This document shows positions 1-5,131 of a DNA stretch of 5,131 bases, piece by piece (position 1 is the stretch's first letter; each line of letters opens with the position of its first letter). Origin of the DNA: Vulcanimicrobiota bacterium. GTDB taxonomy: Bacteria > Vulcanimicrobiota > Vulcanimicrobiia > Vulcanimicrobiales > Vulcanimicrobiaceae. The notes beneath the pieces were generated by a model. The model worked only from the letters and a program-made list of their open reading frames with translations, ran no database searches and was not told the origin of the DNA. The translations under genes and the position numbers were made by a program. The stretch covers positions 1 to 5,131 of the forward strand of contig JABCZE010000149.1 of NCBI GenBank assembly GCA_013289785.1. The letters are read 5' to 3'.

Positions 1-5
1 TCTAT

Positions 6-614
6 ATGACGCTTCCTCCGCGCCTGACGATCGGCCCGGTCTGGGTGGCGCCGATGCTGGTTTTGCTGGTGCTCATACCGCTCTTGATCCTTGCGCCGCG
101 CCGGAACATCGACACTCGGCGCATTCGGTTCGCGAGCATCTTGCTGATCGCAATCGTGAACTTCTTTAATCTCGCCTCCGTACTGCTGCTGGTGTCGTCG
201 CTTTTTCACCCCGAGAGAGGGCCGACGCACTCGGCTGCATCGTTGTTGCGAAACGGTCTGCAGATCTGGCTCACGAACATTCTCGTCTTCGCGCTCTGGT
301 ACTGGGAGCTCGACGGGGACGGGCCCGAGACGCGCGCGCGGGCCGATTCGGCGACGGACGTTAAGAACGCAGACTTTCTTTTTCCGCAAATGCAGCTGGC
401 CATCGAAGGCAGGACGCCGCCCTGCATCGATCCCCATTGGAAGCCGCAGTTCTATGATTATCTCTACCTCTCGTTCACCGATTCGACCGCCTTTAGCCCG
501 GCCGACGTCATGCCGTTGACCCGCTGGGCCAAGGGGCTGATGACCGTGGAGGCGCTGATCTCACTGATCACTGTCGCGATCGTTCTGGCACGCTCGATCA
601 GCGTGATCTCGTAG
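6..614 (+). CDS. Multi-pass membrane protein with potassium-channel-like pore segment, possibly 5'-partial
   Basis: Reading from the ATG at 6 gives 202 residues ending in TAG. Hydrophobic segments lie at about 12-30, 41-67, 85-100 and 176-198, so this is an inner-membrane protein with at least four spans. Between the third and fourth spans is a soluble stretch (about 101-148) containing FLFPQM (124-129). It is followed by a re-entrant-looking segment, F149 to P170. That segment aligns without gaps to the pore helix, filter and following helix of two-TM potassium channels, but the filter GYGD is replaced by S164-P165-A166-D167. Ion-channel ancestry is my inference; transport is not shown. The frame stays open to the left edge (codon 3-5 is TAT), and no Shine-Dalgarno can be judged in five bases. 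The gene may therefore start upstream with another membrane span. I recall similar hypothetical proteins in other bacteria but cannot name a characterised one. It is not obviously related to its neighbours. Confidence 0.8.
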   Translation: MTLPPRLTIGPVWVAPMLVLLVLIPLLILAPRRNIDTRRIRFASILLIAIVNFFNLASVLLLVSSLFHPERGPTHSAASLLRNGLQIWLTNILVFALWYWELDGDGPETRARADSATDVKNADFLFPQMQLAIEGRTPPCIDPHWKPQFYDYLYLSFTDSTAFSPADVMPLTRWAKGLMTVEALISLITVAIVLARSISVIS

Positions 615-619
615 GCTCG

Positions 620-639
620 GCGTCCCGGTCGTAGGACGC
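620..639 (+). other. Weak hairpin after the membrane-protein gene
   Basis: GCGTCC (620-625) pairs with GGACGC (634-639) around an eight-base loop. It begins six bases after the TAG stop of the membrane-protein gene and about 40 bases before tRNA-Gly. No T-run follows, so it is not a standard intrinsic terminator. It could slow decay of the upstream mRNA or be chance. In the rest of the 615-677 spacer I see only a tandem GAAGCG pair (655-666). I see no -35/-10 promoter pair for the tRNAs, which might therefore be read from upstream. Confidence 0.25.
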
Positions 640-677
640 AGTGAGAGGATGCTCGAAGCGGAAGCGTCGCCCGGCGC

Positions 678-751
678 GCGGGTATGATGTAATGGCAGCC
701 TGTGACCTTCCCAAGGTCGACGCGTGGGTTCGATTCCCACTACCCGCTCCA
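678..751 (+). tRNA. tRNA-Gly, anticodon CCC, CCA encoded
   Basis: The cloverleaf folds by hand. Acceptor arm GCGGGTA (678-684) pairs perfectly with TACCCGC (741-747). Anticodon stem 703-707/715-719 closes a seven-base loop TTCCCAA with anticodon CCC at 710-712, reading GGG glycine codons. T-arm GTGGG/CCCAC (724-728/736-740) holds loop TTCGATT. Discriminator T748 is followed by encoded CCA (749-751). The overall pattern matches bacterial tRNA-Gly. Two oddities: the D-stem (687-690 with 698-701) has a T11-C24 mismatch and a T13-G22 wobble, and the anticodon stem begins with a T27-G43 wobble. The gene sits 11 bases before tRNA-Cys, so the two are probably transcribed together. Confidence 0.95.
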
Positions 752-762
752 TCAGGCATCAA

Positions 763-834
763 GGCGACGTAGCCAAGTGGTAAGGCAGGGCTCTGCAAAA
801 GCCCCATTCGGCAGTTCGAATCTGCCCGTCGCCT
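763..834 (+). tRNA. tRNA-Cys, anticodon GCA, no encoded CCA
   Basis: Acceptor GGCGACG (763-769) pairs perfectly with CGTCGCC (827-833). D-stem GCC/GGC lies at 772-774/784-786. Anticodon stem GGGCT/AGCCC (788-792/800-804) closes loop CTGCAAA with anticodon GCA at 795-797. T-arm GGCAG/CTGCC (810-814/822-826) holds loop TTCGAAT. Discriminator T834 is the known cysteine identity base, and positions 13 and 22 are both A, as also seen in the Escherichia coli tRNA-Cys. The bases after the discriminator are TTA, so CCA must be added by the CCA-adding enzyme. The next gene's start codon is only 13 bases downstream. Confidence 0.97.
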
Positions 835-837
835 TTA

Positions 838-861
838 GCGATCCGAAGTGACGCGGATCGC
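838..861 (+). promoter_or_regulatory. Perfect inverted repeat around the panE-like start codon
   Basis: GCGATCCG (838-845) and CGGATCGC (854-861) are exact reverse complements separated by eight bases that contain the GTG start codon (848-850). In RNA this would be an 8-bp hairpin presenting the start codon in its loop. In DNA it is a 24-bp dyad that could bind a dimeric regulator. It begins four bases after the tRNA-Cys discriminator. No T-run follows, which argues against a terminator. The function is not known; the symmetry itself is directly visible. Confidence 0.5.
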
Positions 862-1798
862 GGTCGTCGGAGCCGGCGCAATCGGCGGATTCCTCGCCGC
901 CGCGCTTGCCCGGGCGGGCAACGCGGTGGCAGTCGTAGCCCGTGGCGAGCACGCCGCGGCAATTCGCCGCGAGGGCTTGAGCGTCGAGAGCGATCTGGGG
1001 ACCTTCTCCGTGCCGGTTATCGTGAGCGACGACTTGCGCACGCTCGGCGCCTTCGATTTTCTCTTGCTGACGTTCAAGGCGCATCAGTGGCCGTCGCTGC
1101 TGGAGCAGATCGCACCGTTTGCGGGCACCGGCACCCACTTGGTTACGATGCAGAATGGCGTGCCGTTCTGGTACGTGCGCGAGCCGGCATTGCGGAGCGT
1201 CGATCCGGGGGGAACGATCGGTGCACTTTTTCCCGACACGCAGGTGATCGGCTCGGTCGTACACGTCTCCGGAACGATCGTCGCACCGGGGCGCATCCGG
1301 CAGAGCGGCGGGCTGCGCTACGTGTTCGGCGACCCCGGCGGTGGTTGCGGGGATCGTGCCGCCGAGCTCGTCGACCTGTTCGGGCGCGCGGGGCTTGCGG
1401 CGGAGGCGGACTCTCAGATTCGTCAGACGGTTTGGCTCAAGCTCGTGAACAACGCCGGCCTCAACACGGTCAGCGTCTTGCGGAAGTTGACGATCAAGCC
1501 GATGCTGGAAGAGGTTGAGACGCGCGAGGAGGTTCGGCGCCTCATGATGGAGGCGCTGCGGGTCGGGCAAGCGATCGGAGTCGTCGGCGATGTGGACGTC
1601 GACGCGAGAATAAGTTATGCCGCAAGGCTCGATAACGTAAAGACCTCAATGCTGCAAGACTTCGAGCATCGCCGGCCGCTCGAGATCGATCCGATCTTGG
1701 GAGCGGTTTGCGAGCTGGGCGAGCGATACGGCGTCGAAACGCCGGAAGTGCGGAAAGCCTATGCGGCGCTCCAACGGCTGGGCGCGGGGGCGATATGA
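848..1798 (+). CDS. panE: Ketopantoate reductase family protein (2-dehydropantoate 2-reductase, PanE/ApbA-like)
   Basis: This 316-residue cytoplasmic enzyme would reduce 2-dehydropantoate to pantoate with NADPH, the second step towards pantothenate and CoA. Residues 4-14 form the first Rossmann strand and glycine loop (GAGAIGG, 8-14). K77 lies in the TFKAHQ motif and N103 in MQNG. The C-terminal helical domain carries K198, N202 and N206 in the KLVNNAGLN motif, plus S267 and E279 in the SMLQD...EID block. The K/N and S/E spacings match E. coli K176, N180, S244 and E256. Its length is close to the usual ~300. The GTG start is fixed by an in-frame TAG at 836-838 and by the Rossmann strand beginning at residue 4. 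No Shine-Dalgarno is visible. It lies 13 bases after tRNA-Cys, and its stop overlaps the recG start as ATGA. Family membership is sure. Some members of this family reduce other 2-keto acids, so the pantoate role is probable, not proven. Confidence 0.88.
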   Translation: MTRIAVVGAGAIGGFLAAALARAGNAVAVVARGEHAAAIRREGLSVESDLGTFSVPVIVSDDLRTLGAFDFLLLTFKAHQWPSLLEQIAPFAGTGTHLVTMQNGVPFWYVREPALRSVDPGGTIGALFPDTQVIGSVVHVSGTIVAPGRIRQSGGLRYVFGDPGGGCGDRAAELVDLFGRAGLAAEADSQIRQTVWLKLVNNAGLNTVSVLRKLTIKPMLEEVETREEVRRLMMEALRVGQAIGVVGDVDVDARISYAARLDNVKTSMLQDFEHRRPLEIDPILGAVCELGERYGVETPEVRKAYAALQRLGAGAI

Positions 1799-1804
1799 TT
1801 GCCC
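1788..1804 (+). promoter_or_regulatory. Hairpin with the recG start codon as its loop
   Basis: GGGCGAT (1788-1794) pairs with ATTGCCC (1798-1804), seven pairs including one G-U. The three-base loop is exactly the recG ATG (1795-1797). The structure also covers the panE-like stop codon. Ribosomes finishing the upstream gene would melt it, so it could make recG translation depend on upstream translation. It could also be chance; the pairing is visible but its effect is inferred. Confidence 0.4.
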
Positions 1805-3864
1805 AAGATTCGCCACAGGTAGATATTGGCGATCTGAGCGGCGTCGGGCCAAAAAGCGCGGCGCTCTTTCATGAGCTAGGCATCGATACGGCCGAAGCGC
1901 TGCTGGATTACCTCCCGTTCCGCTACGACGATTTGCGCTTCCCCACGCCGGCTGCGCGACTTGGTGCGGCCGGAGGCGAGGAGAACGCGGTTGGGCACGT
2001 GGTTGCCGTTAAGGAACGCCGCGTGCGCGGCCTTGAGATCGTCGAGTTACAGTTGCGCGACGATGACGGCGGTCTGTTTACCGCAAAATGGATCGGGCGC
2101 AATCGGTACGTCGTCGGACGCTTTCGCGAAGGAATGCGGCTGATGGTGCGCGGCCGCGTCGAACGGATCTTTTCCGGACCGGTCGTGAGCGTCGCGCACT
2201 ACGAAGTGCTCGCTGAAAACCAATCGTATCGGGGCGAGCTTGTCCCGGTCTATCGCGCGAGCAAGGAGCTTGCCACTCGTAAGATCGCGATGGTTGTGAA
2301 GAAGAACCTTTCGGATTTGCTCGAGCTCGCTCCGCCCGACCCATTGCCACCGGCCCTTTCCGCGCAACGAGAATACGGCTCCATCCGGGAAGCCTATCGC
2401 GCGATGCACGCGCCGCAAACGCCGCAGGAATCGGAGCGCGCGCGCGAGCGATTCGTGTTCGCAGAGTTTCTGGCATTGGCGACCGGCGCGCAACTGCGCC
2501 GCGCCGAGCGCGAGAGCGATCACGACGCCCCGGTGTTCGAAGTGCCCGCGAACCTGTTGGAACGCATCGAGGCCACACTACCCTTTGCATTGACCGGCGC
2601 GCAGCGCCGGGTGATTGCGGAAATTTGGAGCGATTTAGGACGCGACGTCCCGATGAACCGGCTCTTGCAGGGCGACGTCGGCAGCGGAAAGACGCTGGTT
2701 GCCGCGGCAGCCGTTCTGGCGGCGGCTGCAAACGGCTTGCAATCGGCCTTGATGGCTCCGACGGAACTGCTGGCCTGGCAGCACGCGAGCAAGCTCGCAC
2801 CGTTTCTGCAGCCGTTCGGCCTCGGCGTGGAGGCGGTCTTCGGCAGCCAGAGCGCGCGGTCGCGCCGGGGAGCGGTCGAAAAGCTCTCCAGCGGTGAAGC
2901 GGCACTTGCCATCGGTACGCACGCGTTGCTAACCGAAGGCGTCGACTTTGGGCGGCTCGGCTTGGTTATCATTGACGAGCAACACCGGTTTGGCGTCGAA
3001 CAACGCGCGCGATTGCGCGGCAAGGGTTCGTCGCCGCACACCCTCCACATGACGGCCACGCCGATTCCGCGAACCTTGGCGCAGTCGGTTTATGCAGATC
3101 TCGACATCTCGCTCATCGACGAGCTGCCCCCGAACCGAACTCCGATCGAAACGTTTGCGGTTCGCACGAGCCGTTTGAGCCGAGTCTACGACTTCGTTCG
3201 AAAAAACGTCGTCGACGGGCGTCAGGCGTATATCGTCGCGCCGGCCATCGAGGAGGGAGAGAACGCCTTAACGAGCGCGATCGCAGAAGAAGAACGGCTG
3301 CGCCGCGACGTTTTTGCGGATCTGCGGGTGGGATTGCTGCACGGCCGGCTGGCGTCGCGCGAGAAAGAGCAGATTATGGGAAGCTTCGTTCGCGGCGATC
3401 TCGACGTACTGGTTTCAACGACGGTCGTCGAAGTGGGCGTCGACGTCGCCAACGCGACCGTGATGGTCGTTCTGGACGCGCATCGCTACGGGTTGGCACA
3501 GCTCCACCAGTTACGCGGCCGCGTCGGTCGAGGAGCCGCGAAGTCGTTTTGCATCTTCGTTTATCCCGACGATACGGGCAGCGAGCGGCTCGACATCTTG
3601 ACGCGCTCGACCGACGGCTTCGAGATTGCCGACGAGGATTTGCGCCTGCGCGGTCCGGGCCAGCTTTCGGGAACGATCCAATCGGGGGCGGCGGACCTGC
3701 GTTTTGGCGACTTGGTGCGCGACATCGACGTCTATCGCTCCGCGAAAGCGGCTGCCGCGCAGATCGTCGCCGGCGATCCGGCGCTGGCACATCCGGAACA
3801 CGCCGGGCTTCGGGCCGTGCTTGCCGCCCAGCCCAGTACGCGCGCGCTGCTGCTTTCGTCGTGA
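1795..3864 (+). CDS. recG: ATP-dependent DNA helicase RecG
   Basis: RecG is a monomeric superfamily 2 double-stranded DNA translocase that reverses stalled replication forks and processes branched intermediates. From the ATG at 1795 the protein has 689 residues, close to the 693 of E. coli. The N-terminal LSGVGPKSAALFHELGI (14-30) and LPFRYDD lead into the wedge/OB domain (about 60-140). The helicase core shows QGDVGSGKT (292-300, Walker A), DEQHRFG (394-400), TATPIPRTLA (420-429), STTVVEVGVDV (541-551) and QLRGRVGRG (572-580). The C-terminal translocation (TRG) motif follows, LRLRGPGQLSGTIQSG (616-631), with R619 and Q629 kept but Ile at 628 where Arg is common. All core motifs are intact. 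An in-frame ATG at 1708 would add 29 residues inside the upstream gene. I prefer 1795 because it gives the family's normal N-terminus and an ATGA overlap typical of translational coupling. GGGGG at 1786-1790 is only a weak ribosome-binding candidate. Confidence 0.97.
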   Translation: MIAQDSPQVDIGDLSGVGPKSAALFHELGIDTAEALLDYLPFRYDDLRFPTPAARLGAAGGEENAVGHVVAVKERRVRGLEIVELQLRDDDGGLFTAKWIGRNRYVVGRFREGMRLMVRGRVERIFSGPVVSVAHYEVLAENQSYRGELVPVYRASKELATRKIAMVVKKNLSDLLELAPPDPLPPALSAQREYGSIREAYRAMHAPQTPQESERARERFVFAEFLALATGAQLRRAERESDHDAPVFEVPANLLERIEATLPFALTGAQRRVIAEIWSDLGRDVPMNRLLQGDVGSGKTLVAAAAVLAAAANGLQSALMAPTELLAWQHASKLAPFLQPFGLGVEAVFGSQSARSRRGAVEKLSSGEAALAIGTHALLTEGVDFGRLGLVIIDEQHRFGVEQRARLRGKGSSPHTLHMTATPIPRTLAQSVYADLDISLIDELPPNRTPIETFAVRTSRLSRVYDFVRKNVVDGRQAYIVAPAIEEGENALTSAIAEEERLRRDVFADLRVGLLHGRLASREKEQIMGSFVRGDLDVLVSTTVVEVGVDVANATVMVVLDAHRYGLAQLHQLRGRVGRGAAKSFCIFVYPDDTGSERLDILTRSTDGFEIADEDLRLRGPGQLSGTIQSGAADLRFGDLVRDIDVYRSAKAAAAQIVAGDPALAHPEHAGLRAVLAAQPSTRALLLSS

Positions 3865-3877
3865 GGGTTCACCGGCC

Positions 3878-3896
3878 GCGGCGCGAATAGCGCCGC
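3878..3896 (+). promoter_or_regulatory. Hairpin just before the M16 peptidase start codon
   Basis: GCGGCGC (3878-3884) pairs perfectly with GCGCCGC (3890-3896) around loop GAATA. It ends two bases before the ATG at 3899, in the place a Shine-Dalgarno would normally occupy. No T-run follows, so it is a poor terminator candidate for recG. A GAGGG (3863-3867) at the recG stop is too distant in linear sequence (31 bases to the ATG). Folding out the 19-base hairpin would leave about 12 bases between them. A role in controlling initiation is inference. Confidence 0.4.
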
Positions 3897-3898
3897 CA

Positions 3899-5131
3899 AT
3901 GTATAAGCCGGGCATCTTCATTGCGGCCGCGACGGCCGCACTCTTTCCTCTGCTGGCAGCCGGGGCAGGCGCAGCCGCACCCGATGTGGCGCGCGCGACC
4001 CTCTCCAACGGCTTGCGGGTGGTGGTCGTCCGCAACACGCTGGCGCCGGTCGTTACGACGGTTCTCAACTACGAAGCCGGCTCCGACGAGCAGTGGATTC
4101 CCGGCCTCGCCCACGCGACCGAACACATGATGTTTCGCGGAAGCGCGACGCTGTCGTCCTCGCAGCTCATGGATGCGGTCGGAATTACCGGCGGCGACTT
4201 CGATGCCGACACGACGCCGACGGTCACGCAGTATTATTTTACGGTTCCGTCGGCCTATCTCGATATCGCACTGCGGGCCGAGCGGTCGCGCGCCACCGGC
4301 CTGTTAATGTCGCAGAAGCTGTGGGGCCAGGAGCGCGGGGCGATCACGCAAGAGGTGCAGCAGGATCAAAGCAACGCGTTCTACCGGCTCTTCGTGAAGA
4401 TGCAGGATCGCCTCATCGGCGGCACCCCGTACGCAAAGAATACGCTGGGCACCGTCTCCGATTTCGCCAAGAAGGTGAACGGCACGCAGTTGCTGCGCTT
4501 TTACCACGACTGGTATCACCCCAACAATGCGGTCTACATTATTACCGGCGACGTCGATCCCGCGCAGACCATCGTCGAGGTGCGCCGGCTCTTTGGCGAC
4601 ATCCCAGCAGCCAAACTTCCGGCGCGCGCGCCGGTACGTTTGCGGCCGATCAAAGCCGCGCTCTTTCACGATAAGTCCGACCAGGCATATACCGCCGTCG
4701 CGTTGGGCTACCGCTTTCCCGGCTACGACAGCCCCGACTTTGCGGCCGGCCAGATCTTGGGTGACGTCCTCTCGAGCGCGCGCAGCAATCTCGGAGGTAT
4801 GGCCTATACGGGACAGGCCTTGGGGGCGGGTTTTGACGCCGAAGCCTTTCCTAAAGTAGGGCTTGGAATTGCGTTTGCGGCGGTTCCGGTTAGCGTGCCG
4901 CCGGCGACTGCGGACCGCGAAGTGCGCGGGATCCTCGACGGCTACAAGCGGACCGGAGTCCCAGACGAGCTCGTCGAGGCCGCCAAGCTGCGTGAGATCT
5001 CGCAACTCGAGTTCAATGCGAACTCGATCGAGGGCTTGGCCCTGGAGTGGAGCCAAGCCGTTGCGGTGCAAGGCCTTTCGTCGCCCGACGATATGGTCGA
5101 GCAGTATCAGGCAGTGAGCGTCGCCGACGTC
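3899..5131 (+). CDS. Exported M16 family (insulinase-like) zinc metallopeptidase, 3'-partial
   Basis: From the ATG at 3899 the frame is open for 411 codons to the last base of the window, so the C-terminus is missing. Residues 1-27 look like a Sec signal peptide: K3, a hydrophobic alanine/leucine core to about 20, then an alanine-rich end with likely cleavage near A25-A27. There is no lipobox cysteine, so a periplasmic or secreted enzyme is expected. The inverted zinc motif HxxEH is H72-A-T-E75-H76 within GLAHATEHMMF. The third ligand is E152, 76 residues after H76, with the helper glutamate E145 seven residues before it. This is the family's normal spacing and indicates an active peptidase. 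The second M16 half begins around 245. In the usual NA-T motif after GG, the Asn is Asp102 (FDADTT). Single-chain members usually run about 430-480 residues, so perhaps tens of codons are lost. The start is 34 bases after recG. The substrate is unknown. Downstream M16 partner genes are common and could lie beyond the edge. Confidence 0.92.
   Translation, partial: MYKPGIFIAAATAALFPLLAAGAGAAAPDVARATLSNGLRVVVVRNTLAPVVTTVLNYEAGSDEQWIPGLAHATEHMMFRGSATLSSSQLMDAVGITGGDFDADTTPTVTQYYFTVPSAYLDIALRAERSRATGLLMSQKLWGQERGAITQEVQQDQSNAFYRLFVKMQDRLIGGTPYAKNTLGTVSDFAKKVNGTQLLRFYHDWYHPNNAVYIITGDVDPAQTIVEVRRLFGDIPAAKLPARAPVRLRPIKAALFHDKSDQAYTAVALGYRFPGYDSPDFAAGQILGDVLSSARSNLGGMAYTGQALGAGFDAEAFPKVGLGIAFAAVPVSVPPATADREVRGILDGYKRTGVPDELVEAAKLREISQLEFNANSIEGLALEWSQAVAVQGLSSPDDMVEQYQAVSVADV

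Noticed and set aside
553..603. Inverted repeat CGCTGATC/GATCAGCG near the end of the membrane-protein gene
   Set aside because: The arms are 35 bases apart and lie within a conserved coding helix, so it is probably incidental.
620..639. Intrinsic terminator after the membrane-protein gene
   Set aside because: The stem is six pairs with an eight-base loop and no following T-run, so I list it only as a weak hairpin.
561..807. Minus-strand open frames across tRNA-Gly containing GIEPT- and GNRTHA-like peptides
   Set aside because: These are antisense translations of the tRNA gene. Such peptides recur in databases as mis-annotated proteins and have no independent coding support here.
752..1570. 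272-residue minus-strand open frame
   Set aside because: It is antisense to tRNA-Cys and the panE-like gene, whose own frame has clear family motifs. Its arginine-rich, motif-free sequence is typical of GC-rich shadows.
1708..1794. Extended recG start at ATG 1708
   Set aside because: The extra 29 residues would be translated inside the panE-like gene and do not resemble RecG. The ATG at 1795 gives the normal N-terminus and an ATGA overlap.
2078..2905. 275-residue minus-strand open frame and smaller ones within recG
   Set aside because: All lie inside recG, which is intact with every helicase motif. The antisense products are low-complexity Arg/Ala/Pro-rich.
3878..3896. Intrinsic terminator of recG
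   Set aside because: The stem is strong but is followed by CA and the M16 start codon, with no T-run. A terminator placed on the next gene's initiation site is unlikely.
4093..4674. 193-residue plus-strand frame and a 255-residue minus-strand frame (4304-5071)
   Set aside because: Both overlap the M16 peptidase frame (3899 to the window end), which has a signal peptide, HxxEH and the downstream glutamate. The others show no recognisable motifs.

Overview
The window is GC-rich bacterial chromosomal DNA with genes packed on the + strand. It holds four protein genes and two tRNA genes. Both outer protein genes touch a window edge: the first may begin upstream of base 1, and the last runs off the right end. 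The small gaps, GC-rich codon use and exported M16 peptidase fit a free-living bacterium. The style resembles deep-branching soil lineages such as Eremiobacterota (WPS-2), but this is an impression and not a demonstrated assignment. I see no CRISPR array, insertion sequence, phage gene or rRNA. No stretch longer than about 65 bases lacks a gene.

Layout, left to right. (1) At 6-614 is a multi-pass membrane protein whose C-terminal part looks like a potassium-channel pore with an altered filter. (2) A short spacer (615-677) holds one weak hairpin and no clear promoter. (3) tRNA-Gly(CCC), with CCA encoded, is followed 11 bases later by tRNA-Cys(GCA), without CCA. (4) A ketopantoate reductase family gene (panE/apbA-like) starts with GTG only 13 bases after tRNA-Cys. 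(5) recG overlaps it through an ATGA junction. (6) After 34 bases comes an exported zinc peptidase of family M16, open to the right edge.

The five features from tRNA-Gly onward are spaced as one possible transcription unit. The two enzymes have no shared pathway: PanE-type reductases act in pantothenate/CoA synthesis and RecG in fork rescue and recombination. Their linkage is probably through transcription and translation, not function. The M16 gene may belong to the same run or begin its own unit.

The most unusual signal is at the translation starts. The panE-like GTG lies in the loop of a perfect 8-bp inverted repeat. The recG ATG is exactly the three-base loop of a 7-bp stem (one G-U pair). 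The M16 ATG sits two bases after a perfect 7-bp hairpin. None of the three starts has a convincing Shine-Dalgarno sequence at normal spacing. This may be chance in GC-rich DNA, but it is testable. Otherwise the region is ordinary housekeeping content, and I found no clear new multi-gene system.
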